A stretch of 64,000 bases of DNA, from assembly GCA_964432595.1 (NCBI GenBank), contig CAYSOF010000018.1, positions 1-64,000 of the forward strand, read 5' to 3'. Positions 1-7,749 of the stretch are shown in pieces. The stretch is from DASYLJ01 sp964432595. Its GTDB lineage: Bacteria; Desulfobacterota; Binatia; DP-6. Numbering within the stretch: the stretch's first letter is position 1; each line of letters opens with the position of its first letter. Under the pieces are notes generated by a model. The model was not told the DNA's origin, did no database searches, and saw only the letters and a list, made by a program, of their open reading frames with translations. The position numbers and the translations under genes were made by a program.

Positions 1-3
1 ACC

Positions 4-45
4 TGCCACCTATGTGCCCGGTCAGAAGTGCCACCTATGTCCCCG
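4..45. repeat. Two direct repeats resembling an insertion-sequence terminus
   Basis: The motif TGCCACCTATGTGCCCGG at 4-21 recurs at 29-45 as TGCCACCTATGTCCCCG, 25 bases apart. Short direct repeats of this kind, about 20 bases and spaced 20-30 apart, are typical of the multiple transposase-binding sites at IS21-like (istA/istB) ends. No transposase lies inside the window, so the element would extend to the left of position 1, or this is a solo remnant. The family assignment is from memory of similar termini and is not verified. Confidence 0.45.
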
Positions 46-203
46 TTTGCACCCGGCTGCGCGCGGCACTCGCACGGCGCCCCCCACACCACTCCCTCCT
101 CCCGCGTGCTCCTGACGCGCTCGCTCGGAGCACCCACGCGCCCCGCCACCGCCCGCCGCTCCGACGTCGCAACGGGGCGCCGCCGCTTGGGGTGGGAGAG
201 AAG

Positions 204-305
204 CTAGCGCGTGACGTCGATGAGGTGCGGGGCGATGAACGCCATCAGGAATCCGATGGCGACCATCGCGATGACGATCCCGCCGGCGTTCAGATGCGGC
301 CTCAT
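204..305 (-). CDS. 33-residue single-pass membrane peptide at the end of the amidoligase operon
   Basis: ATG at 305 overlaps the stop of the upstream transglutaminase gene in an ATGA, so it would be made by translational coupling. The product is a short polar N-terminus followed by one hydrophobic span (GGIVIAMVAIGFLMAFIA, residues 8-25) and a short charged tail ending in DVTR. Third codon positions are almost all G or C, as in real genes here. It is far shorter than genes usually called automatically. No function is recognised. Position suggests a membrane anchor or peptide partner for the three enzymes encoded upstream. Confidence 0.55.
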   Translation of the reverse strand: MRPHLNAGGIVIAMVAIGFLMAFIAPHLIDVTR

Positions 306-1210
306 GCCGATGGGATGCGCGGGTGCGCTTCGCGCGGCGCCGGCGCGACGTCGACCGAGACCGACATCTCGTGCTCGCCGCCGCCCAGGACGACGCCGCG
401 GATCGGGGCGACGTCGGCGTAGTCGCGGCCCCACCCCAGGGTCACGTGCTCCCCGCTGGGGATGACGTCGTTCGTCGGGTCGAGGTCGAGCCAGCCGACG
501 TCGGGAATCCAGACCGACACCCACGCGTGCGACGCGTCCGCGCCGATCAGACGCTCCTTGCCCTCGGGCGGCGTCGTCAGGATGTAGCCGCTCACGTAGC
601 GTGCGGCGAGGCCGAGCGCGCGCAGGCACGCGATCTCGAGGTGCGCGAAGTCCTGGCAGACGCCGCGCCGCTCGCGCAGCACGTCGGCGACCGGGGTGCT
701 CACCGTCGTCGCCTCGGGATCGTACGTGAAGTCCTCGTGGATGCGGTGCGTGAGGTCGAGCACCGCGGCCATGATCGGCGCGTTGCGCGGGAACGCCGGC
801 GCCGCATAGGCGACGACGTCGGCCGAGGCGCGCACGTGCGGCGACGCGAACGCGAACTGGTAGGCGTTCAGCACCTCGGGCGTGCGGTCGGCGCGCAGCT
901 GGTCGCGGACCGCGTGCCACGCCGGCGTGTCCTCCGGGTCCGACGGCGGCGGGACCGCCGACACCTCGACGTCGCTCTTCGCGGTGATGGCGAGGCGCTC
1001 GTGCGGCTCCTGCAGCGTCAGGAAGTGCATCGGGTTCCCGAAGTAGTCGGCCTGCGAAACCAGCACCGACGGCATGGGGTCGATCAGCAGCTGTGTCCGC
1101 CGCGCCACCTGGTGCGGGCCGCTCCGCGGCGTGAGGCGTACCTCGTTGTGGCAGATCGAGACGGCCTCCTCGTAGACGTACGTCGTCGTGTGCGTGACGC
1201 GGTAGTTCAC
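302..1210 (-). CDS. Transglutaminase-like cysteine protease/ligase-fold protein
   Basis: A 302-residue protein of the bacterial transglutaminase family (COG1305). The N-terminal beta domain spans roughly residues 1-80 and the papain-like core 150-250. The triad is visible: Cys185 in GVCQDFAH, His228 in DASHAW, and Asp244 in LDLDPTND. No signal peptide is seen, so it is probably cytoplasmic. Start is GTG at 1210, overlapping the preceding gene's TGA (GTGA). With the two upstream genes it forms a widely conserved trio predicted to make or break amide bonds in a small peptide or peptide-tagged molecule (amidoligase systems described by Iyer and colleagues). The substrate is unknown. Confidence 0.88.
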   Translation of the reverse strand: MNYRVTHTTTYVYEEAVSICHNEVRLTPRSGPHQVARRTQLLIDPMPSVLVSQADYFGNPMHFLTLQEPHERLAITAKSDVEVSAVPPPSDPEDTPAWHAVRDQLRADRTPEVLNAYQFAFASPHVRASADVVAYAAPAFPRNAPIMAAVLDLTHRIHEDFTYDPEATTVSTPVADVLRERRGVCQDFAHLEIACLRALGLAARYVSGYILTTPPEGKERLIGADASHAWVSVWIPDVGWLDLDPTNDVIPSGEHVTLGWGRDYADVAPIRGVVLGGGEHEMSVSVDVAPAPREAHPRIPSA

Positions 1211-3762
1211 GACGACGCTCCGAGCTGCTGCGACGGCTGCGCGTGGCTCAGATAGCTGCGCGTGATCGCGTCGGAGAGCGCCGGCAGATCGCGCGCGAGC
1301 GCGCCGAGCAGCTCGCCGAGCCCCGTGCGCGTGCCGTGCGCGTCGGGCGTGCACAGCGTCTCGACGTCGGCGAGGCGGACGCGCGCCAGGCTGCCCATCG
1401 TGAGCCGCGCCTCGGCGCTGCGCGCCGCGAGCGACTCGTCGCGCGGCAGCTGCGCCACGTGCGCGTCGAGCGCGGCCAGCTGGAACGCCAGCGAGCGCGG
1501 GCTGGTCTCGTCGACGAGCAGCAGGTCGACCACCGGCGCCACCTGCAGCGTGCCGAGATAGCGCCGCCGGTACGTGATGCTGACGTCCATGATCTCGAGC
1601 AGCATCTCGAGGAGCGGCTCCTCCGTCGCGCGGACCTGCGCGAGCGGCGAGCGCAGCAGGGCGACGACGTAGGCGGCGCGCTCGAGCCGCCGCCCCATGT
1701 CGGCGAAGCGCCAGCCCTGGCCGCGGGTCATGTTCTCGACGCCGAGGCCGCTGAACGCCGCCAGCGAGAGGATGAGCCGGTTGAGCGCGTCGAGCGCGAC
1801 GCCGACGGGCAGCCGTCCGCTCGCCGGCAGGCGGGGCAAGGTGCGGTCGAGCTGGTTCACGATGCGCCACGTATCGAGCGAGATCTGGTCGCGCACGATC
1901 GAGCCGAGCCGCTGCGCCGACGCGAGCGTCGCGCGCAGCGTCAGCGGCGGGCTCTCGGCGAGCGCGAACGTGAGCAGGGCGCGCTCGCTGACGACCCGCC
2001 CGTCCGCCGTCTCTTTCACCGCGAACGCCGCGTCGACGCGGCCGTACTCCGCGAGCGCCGTCACCAGCAGCGACAGCTCGGGCGCGGTGCCCGGTCCGGT
2101 CTCGTCGGCGAGCCGCGTGAGGATGCTGCGCAGGAGCCGCGCGGTGCCCTCGGCCCGCTCGACGTAGCGGCCCAGCCAGAAGAGGTTGTCGGCGACGCGG
2201 CTCGGCAACTCGGCGCCGCCGCGCGACAGCTCGACGGGCTGGTCGGGCGGCCGCAGCAGGCTCAGCGGGCTCACGGGGCCGTCGGACAGCGCCCACGTGT
2301 CCTTGCTGCCGCCGCCCCGCTGCATCGACACGACCAGCGAGTCGCGCGACGTCGCCACGCGCGTCAGGCCGCCCGGCATCGCGTGGTACGCGCCGTCGCT
2401 GGCGACGAGGTAGCTGCGCAGCACGACGTGCCGCGGCTGCACGCGGTCGCCGCTCCAGACCGGCGCCGTCGACAGCGCGACCTGCTCCTGCGCGACGTAG
2501 GCGTGCGGCTCGCGCCGGATGCGCGCCACGAGCGCCGCGCGCGCCGCCGCGGTGAGCCCGGCGCCGAACACGGGCTCCATGTGCACCGCCGCGTATGCCG
2601 GCTTGATGACGAGGCCGTCCAGGTGCTCGACGACGTAGTCGAGCGCGCTCTCGTGCCCGCACCACCACGTCGCCACCGACGGCAGCGCGAGCTCCTCGCC
2701 GAGCAGGTGCCGGCAGAGGCTCGGCAGGAACGCCATCAGCGCCGAGCTCTCGACGAGGCCGCTGCCGAGCGCGTTGGCCACCGTCACCGTGCCGGCGCGC
2801 ACCGCCTGCAGCAGCCCGGGCACGCCGAGCGACGAGTCGGCGCGCAGGCTCAGCGGATCGCAGAAATCGTCGTCGAGGCGGCGCAGGATCACGTCGACGG
2901 GCTCGAGGCCGCCGAGCGTCTTCAGAAAGACGCTGCGGTCGCGCACCGTGAGGTCGCCGCCCTCGACGAGCGTGTAGCCGAGGTAGCGCGCGAGGTACGC
3001 GTGCTCGAAGTACGTTTCGTTGTACGCGCCGGGCGTCAGCAGGACGATGCGCGGGTTCTCGCGCCGGCGCGGCGCATGTGCGCGCAGCGTGTCGCGCAGC
3101 GTGCTGAAGAAGCCGGCGAGCCGCTGGACGCGGCACTCGCGGAACAGCTCGGGCAGCGTGCGCGAGAGCACGATGCGGTTCTCGAGCGCGTAGCCGGCAC
3201 CCGACGGCGCCTGCGTGCGATCGGCGAGCGCCCACCAGCGGCCGTCGTGCGAGCGCGCCAGGTCGACGGCGTAGCAGTGCAGCCAACACGCGTCCGGCAC
3301 CGCGACGCCATGACACGGCCGCAGGAAGCCGGGATGCGCGAACACCAGCTCGGGCGGCAGCAGGTCGTCGCGGAGGAGGCGCTGCGGGCCGTAGAGGTCG
3401 GCCAGGACGAGGTTCAGGAGCAGCGCGCGCTGCGCCAGCGCCGCTTCGAGCTGGCGCCACTCGTCCGCGCCGATCAGCAGTGGCAGCGCGTCGAGCTCCC
3501 ACGGGCGATCCATGCCCTGCGGATCGCCGTAGACGTTGTAGGTGACGCCGTTGTCGTGGATCAGGCGCCGCGCCTGCTCCCACCGTCGCGCCATCTCCTG
3601 CGGCCCGAGGCCGGCCAGGGAGCGCACGAACCCGGCCCAGTGCGGCCGCGGGACGTCCGGCGCCGCCAGCATCTCGTCGTGGACGCCGGCGGGCAGCGGG
3701 TAGCTGAGCCGCAGCGCGGCGTCGGCCACCGGCGTGGCCGGGACGATGGGCCGTCCGCTCAC
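1207..3762 (-). CDS. Circularly permuted ATP-grasp protein fused to an alpha-E domain
   Basis: An 851-residue protein joining two modules often encoded separately. Residues about 30-470 match the circularly permuted ATP-grasp family (COG2308, DUF404/407), with the YNVYGDPQGMDRPWELD region and the GSGLVESSALMAFLP segment. Residues about 525-845 match the helical alpha-E family (COG2307, DUF403), opening with SRVADNLFWLGRYVERAEGT. ATP-grasp enzymes activate a carboxylate as acyl-phosphate and join it to an amine, so it is the likely ligase of the cassette. GTG start at 3762 overlaps the previous stop by four bases. The fusion implies the two activities act as one unit. Confidence 0.9.
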   Translation of the reverse strand: MSGRPIVPATPVADAALRLSYPLPAGVHDEMLAAPDVPRPHWAGFVRSLAGLGPQEMARRWEQARRLIHDNGVTYNVYGDPQGMDRPWELDALPLLIGADEWRQLEAALAQRALLLNLVLADLYGPQRLLRDDLLPPELVFAHPGFLRPCHGVAVPDACWLHCYAVDLARSHDGRWWALADRTQAPSGAGYALENRIVLSRTLPELFRECRVQRLAGFFSTLRDTLRAHAPRRRENPRIVLLTPGAYNETYFEHAYLARYLGYTLVEGGDLTVRDRSVFLKTLGGLEPVDVILRRLDDDFCDPLSLRADSSLGVPGLLQAVRAGTVTVANALGSGLVESSALMAFLPSLCRHLLGEELALPSVATWWCGHESALDYVVEHLDGLVIKPAYAAVHMEPVFGAGLTAAARAALVARIRREPHAYVAQEQVALSTAPVWSGDRVQPRHVVLRSYLVASDGAYHAMPGGLTRVATSRDSLVVSMQRGGGSKDTWALSDGPVSPLSLLRPPDQPVELSRGGAELPSRVADNLFWLGRYVERAEGTARLLRSILTRLADETGPGTAPELSLLVTALAEYGRVDAAFAVKETADGRVVSERALLTFALAESPPLTLRATLASAQRLGSIVRDQISLDTWRIVNQLDRTLPRLPASGRLPVGVALDALNRLILSLAAFSGLGVENMTRGQGWRFADMGRRLERAAYVVALLRSPLAQVRATEEPLLEMLLEIMDVSITYRRRYLGTLQVAPVVDLLLVDETSPRSLAFQLAALDAHVAQLPRDESLAARSAEARLTMGSLARVRLADVETLCTPDAHGTRTGLGELLGALARDLPALSDAITRSYLSHAQPSQQLGASS

Positions 3763-6700
3763 CGGCGCAGGTCCAACGTGAGCGGAAAGTCGGCGCTGCG
3801 CTCCTGGCGGGGCGCGGCCATCGCACCGGGAGTATGCCCGAAGGGCTGGAAACGTGCGACCCGACGGGCCTCCGCCTCGTTGGCGTTGACGGGCCGCGTC
3901 TCGTAGCTGCGCCCGCCGGGATGCGCCACGTGATACGTGCAGCCGCCCAGCGACCGGCCGCTCCAGTCGTCGAGGACGTCGAACACGAGCGGGGTGTGCA
4001 CGCCGATCGTCGGGTGCAGGCAGTTCGGCGGCTGCCAGGCGCGGTAGCGCACCCCGGCGACCCACTCGCCGGCCGTCCCGGTCGGATGCAGCGGGACGCG
4101 GCGGCCGTTGCACGCGATCGCGTGCCGTCCCTCGGTGAGACCGCGCACCTTCACCTGCAGGCGCTCGACGGACGAGTCGACGAAGCGCACCGTCCCGCCG
4201 GCCGCGGGCTCCTCGCCGAGGACGTTCCACGGCTCGAGCGCGTGCCGCAGCTCCAGCTCCACGCCCTGGTAGGCGACGGCGCCGAGGCGCGGGAAGCGGA
4301 ACTCGACGTGCGGCGCGAACCAGTCGGCATCCAGGCGGAGATCGGCGCGCGCCATGTCGTCGAGGACGTCGGCGAGGTCCTGCTCGACGAAGTGCGGCAG
4401 CAGAAAGCGGTCGTTCAGGATCGTGCCCCAGTGGACGAGGCGCTCGCGATACGGCGCCGTCCAGAAGCGCGCGACGAGCGAGCGCAACAGGAGCTGCTGC
4501 ACGAGGCTCATGTGCGCGTGTGGTGGCATCTCGAACGCGCGCAGCTCGACCAGACCGAGCCGGCCGCGCACGTTCTCCGGCGCGTAGAGCTTGTCGATGC
4601 AGAATTCGGCGCGATGCGTGTTGCCGGTGACGTCGACGAGGAGATTGCGGAGCGCGCGGTCCGTCACCCATGGCGGCACCTCGCCGCGCTCGGGCAGGTT
4701 CCGGAACGCGATGTCGAGCTCGTAGAGCGCGTCGTGGCGCGCCTCGTCGACGCGCGGTGCCTGGCTCGTCGGACCGATGAAGAGCCCGGCGAAGAGGTAC
4801 GAGAGCGCAGGATGGTTCTGCCAGTATGCGACGAGGCTGCGCAGCAGGTCCGGCCGGCGGAGCAGCGGGCTCTCCGCCGCCGACGGCCCCCCGATGGTCA
4901 CGTGGTTGCCGCCGCCCGTGCCCGTGTGGCGTCCGTCGACCATGAACTTCTCGGTGCCGAGCCGCGCGAGGCGCGCCTCCTCGTAGACGGCGGTCGTGGT
5001 GGCGGTGAGCTCGTCCCAGTTCGCGGCGGGATGGATGTTCACCTCGATGACGCCCGGATCGGGCGTGATCTCGAGCTTGCGGAGGCGCGGATCGCCGGGC
5101 GGCGGATAGCCCTCGACGAGCACGCGGACGCCCTCGATGCGCGCCGTCTCCTCGACGGCGGCGACCAGGTTGAGGAAGTCCTCGAGGTAGGTGAGCGGCG
5201 GCAGGAACACGTGCAGCCGTCCGTCGCGCGGCTCGACGCAGAGTGCCGTACGCACGACGCCCTCGATCGGTTCCGACCACGGCGCCGCGCCCGGGCCCGA
5301 CGGCTGCAGCACGAGCCGTGCGCGCTCGGGCAGCGGACGGCGCGGCGCGAACGGATCGCGGTCCCACGACAGCTGGCGCGATGCCATCGGCTCCCACGGC
5401 AACGAGTCGAGCGGCAGGCGATAGCCCATCGGGTGATCGCCCGGCGCCAGGTAGACGTGCTCCGTGCGGAGCAGCCAGCGCCCCGTCTCCCAGCGGCCGG
5501 TGCCGTTCGGATCGGGGCGCAAGGGCAGCGTATGGCCGACGACGCTGCCGAGCCCGCGCTCGAACACGCGCGCGATGCGCGCGCGCTCCTCCGGGTCGTC
5601 GAGCCGCGCGTCGAGCGGATCGACGTTCGCCGGCAGCCGGCGCTCGCGCGCCAGCCAGAACCACACGTCCTCGTACGCGGGCTCGGCGCACGACGGATCG
5701 ACGGCGAGCACGCGGGCGAGCGTGCGGATGAATCGTTCGCTCTGGTCCGTCGTCGCGCCCTCCGGCACGCGCTCGTCCGCGACGAGCGACGGATCGGTCC
5801 AGACGGGGACGCCGTCGGCGCGCCAGTAGCAGCCGAGCGCCCAGCGCGGCAGCGACTCGCTCGGGTACCACTTGCCCTGGCCGAAGTGCAGCAGGGCGCC
5901 GGGCGCGAAGCGGTCGCGCAGCCGGTACAGCAGATCGCCGGCGCGCAGGCGCTTCGTCGGGCCGAGCGCCGACACGTTCCACTCGTCGCCGTCGTAGTCG
6001 TCGATCGAGACGAACGTCGGCTCGCCGCCCATCGTGAGCTTCACCCGCGCGGCGTCGAGCAACGCGTCCACGCGACGGCCCATCGCGTCGATCTGTCCCC
6101 ACTGCGCGTCGCTGTACGGCTTCGTCACGCGCGCGGTCTCGGCGAGCCGTTCGACCGTCATCGTGACGTCGAACTCGACCTCGCAGTCCTCGACCATGCC
6201 GGTGATCGGCGCCGCGCTCGTCGGGTCGGGCGCGCACGCGAGGGGGATGTGGCCTTCGCCGGCGAGCAGGCCCGACGTGGGATCGAAGCCGATCCAGCCG
6301 GCGCCCGGCAGGTACGCCTCGGCCCAGGCGTGCAGGTCGGTGAAGTCGTGCGTCGCGCCGGACGGTCCGTCGAGCGCCTCGACGTCGGGCCGCAGCTGGA
6401 TCAGGTAGCCGGACGCGAAGCGCGCGGCGATGCCGAGGTTGCGCAGCACCTGCACCATCAGCCACGCCGTGTCGCGGCACGAGCCGCGGCCGCGCTCGAG
6501 CGTCTCCTCGCACGACTGGACGCCGGGCTCCATGCGGATCACGTACTCGATCTCGCGCTGCAGCCGCTGGTTCAGGTCGACGAGGAAGTCGATCGTGCGC
6601 CGCGGTCGGCGGTCGAGCCGATCGATCCAGGTACGCAGGCGCGGGCCCATCGGCTCGACGACGAGGAACGGCGCGAGCTCGTGCGTGAGCCCGGGCTCGT

Positions 6701-7016
6701 ACGCGAACGGCGTCTCCTCGGCCTCGGGCTCCAGGAAGAAGTCGAACGGGTTCACGACGACCAGCTGCGCCGTCAGGTCGACGTCGACGACGAGCTCGCG
6801 CGTGCGCTCGGGGAAGACGACGCGGGCGAGGTGGTTGCCCTGGGGGTCCTGCTGCCAGTTGAGGAAGTGCTGCGCGGGCGTCACGCGCAGCGAGAAGCTC
6901 AGGACCGGGGTACGGGTGTGCGGCGCGGGCCGCAGGCGGACGGTCTGCGGCGAGAGGAGGACGGGCCGGTCGTACCGGTACCGGGTGGTGTGTCGGAGGG
7001 CAACGCGGATCGACAT
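3759..7016 (-). CDS. Transglutaminase-DUF2126 fusion, putative amidoligase
   Basis: A 1085-residue protein beginning MSIRVALRHTTRYRYD, typical of the family. Residues 1-100 are the transglutaminase N-terminal domain; 150-250 the catalytic core with Cys180 (GSCRDTAW), His229 (DLHAWAEAY) and Asp245 (GFDPTSG). The rest, about 260-1080, is DUF2126, classed as a glutamine-synthetase-like carboxylate-amine ligase. It carries conserved stretches such as KLTMGGEPTFVSID and a Gly/His-rich segment near TGTGGGNHVTIGG. Length fits the family (about 1100). First enzyme of the cassette and coupled to the next gene by GTGA. About 200 bases separate it from the HTH pair upstream on the same strand. Confidence 0.9.
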   Translation of the reverse strand: MSIRVALRHTTRYRYDRPVLLSPQTVRLRPAPHTRTPVLSFSLRVTPAQHFLNWQQDPQGNHLARVVFPERTRELVVDVDLTAQLVVVNPFDFFLEPEAEETPFAYEPGLTHELAPFLVVEPMGPRLRTWIDRLDRRPRRTIDFLVDLNQRLQREIEYVIRMEPGVQSCEETLERGRGSCRDTAWLMVQVLRNLGIAARFASGYLIQLRPDVEALDGPSGATHDFTDLHAWAEAYLPGAGWIGFDPTSGLLAGEGHIPLACAPDPTSAAPITGMVEDCEVEFDVTMTVERLAETARVTKPYSDAQWGQIDAMGRRVDALLDAARVKLTMGGEPTFVSIDDYDGDEWNVSALGPTKRLRAGDLLYRLRDRFAPGALLHFGQGKWYPSESLPRWALGCYWRADGVPVWTDPSLVADERVPEGATTDQSERFIRTLARVLAVDPSCAEPAYEDVWFWLARERRLPANVDPLDARLDDPEERARIARVFERGLGSVVGHTLPLRPDPNGTGRWETGRWLLRTEHVYLAPGDHPMGYRLPLDSLPWEPMASRQLSWDRDPFAPRRPLPERARLVLQPSGPGAAPWSEPIEGVVRTALCVEPRDGRLHVFLPPLTYLEDFLNLVAAVEETARIEGVRVLVEGYPPPGDPRLRKLEITPDPGVIEVNIHPAANWDELTATTTAVYEEARLARLGTEKFMVDGRHTGTGGGNHVTIGGPSAAESPLLRRPDLLRSLVAYWQNHPALSYLFAGLFIGPTSQAPRVDEARHDALYELDIAFRNLPERGEVPPWVTDRALRNLLVDVTGNTHRAEFCIDKLYAPENVRGRLGLVELRAFEMPPHAHMSLVQQLLLRSLVARFWTAPYRERLVHWGTILNDRFLLPHFVEQDLADVLDDMARADLRLDADWFAPHVEFRFPRLGAVAYQGVELELRHALEPWNVLGEEPAAGGTVRFVDSSVERLQVKVRGLTEGRHAIACNGRRVPLHPTGTAGEWVAGVRYRAWQPPNCLHPTIGVHTPLVFDVLDDWSGRSLGGCTYHVAHPGGRSYETRPVNANEAEARRVARFQPFGHTPGAMAAPRQERSADFPLTLDLRR

Positions 7017-7214
7017 CGACGGTCCTGCCGTGCCGCGCGGCCCGGTCGACCCCCCGACCGATGGCGAGCCGCGGGCTCGTCGTTCGCGCGGCCGCGGAGC
7101 GGCGTGCGCTGCGTGGGTGCGGCGTACGGCGTGACGATGGCAGGAGCCGAGTAGGCGATGGGACTCGTTCGCGTGCCGTACGCTGCGAAGTGCCGGGACA
7201 AAGCGAGGCCAGAC

Positions 7215-7484
7215 TTATGAAGGGGTCGGGAACGTTGTCAAGTTTGCATTCGGCCGCCGGACGGCGCGCGACGGCCGCCGGGCGGCGGCCGATCCGGGCG
7301 GAAAGGCCGTGGCGACCGGTACTCCGAGTGCGCGCGCCAGGGCCAGCGCGGTGGCCACGGTCGGTAGCGCGCGCCCGTTCTTGATCTGGTTCACGTGCGC
7401 GCGGTCGAGGCCCGCCCGCTCGGCGAGCTCCGCGTCGGTCCAGCCGCGCGCCGCGAGCAGCGGTACGAGCGCGTTGCGGGTCAC
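7215..7484 (-). CDS. Cro/C1-type helix-turn-helix protein, 89 aa
   Basis: GTG at 7484 overlaps the stop of the upstream HTH gene (GTGA). Residues about 8-62 form an XRE-type HTH: LLAARGWTDAELAERAGLDR, then a recognition helix around HVNQIKNGRALP, then a stabilising helix ending LGVPVATAF. The C-terminal 25 residues are Arg/Ala-rich and probably disordered. It likely binds DNA as a repressor or antitoxin-like regulator. No toxin gene adjoins it. Being 198 bases upstream of the amidoligase genes on the same strand, it could regulate them; this is inferred from position only. Confidence 0.75.
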   Translation of the reverse strand: MTRNALVPLLAARGWTDAELAERAGLDRAHVNQIKNGRALPTVATALALARALGVPVATAFPPGSAAARRPSRAVRRPNANLTTFPTPS

Positions 7485-7693
7485 GACCAGATCTCCTCGA
7501 CGGACAGGCCGAGCGCCGTGGCGACGCGTTCGGCGACGGCCAGCCGCGGATTCGCGTGCGGCGTGCGCAGGCGGACGACGAGTCGTCGCGGGAGCAGGGT
7601 GCGGCGGCCGAACTCGCCCCACGTCATCCCGCGCTGGCGGAGCAGCGCGGGCAGATGATTGGTGACGCTCGGCGACGGGCGATGGCGCGGCAT
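7481..7693 (-). CDS. Small helix-turn-helix protein, 70 aa, paired with the next HTH gene
   Basis: A 70-residue protein with ATG at 7693. The segment LPALLRQRGMTWGEFGRRT followed by a divergent recognition helix (LPRRLVVRLRTPHANPRL) and VAERVATALGLSVEEIW keeps the five-helix pattern of XRE-type regulators. The turn between helices 2 and 3 lacks the usual Ala-Gly, so DNA binding is less certain. Coupled by GTGA to a second HTH gene. Tandem HTH genes with a four-base overlap suggest a heterodimer or co-regulator pair. Confidence 0.65.
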   Translation of the reverse strand: MPRHRPSPSVTNHLPALLRQRGMTWGEFGRRTLLPRRLVVRLRTPHANPRLAVAERVATALGLSVEEIWS

Positions 7694-7749
7694 GCGCGCG
7701 ACGATGCGGCGACGCGCCGCCGCACGCAAGGCGCGCGCGATGCCTTGGA

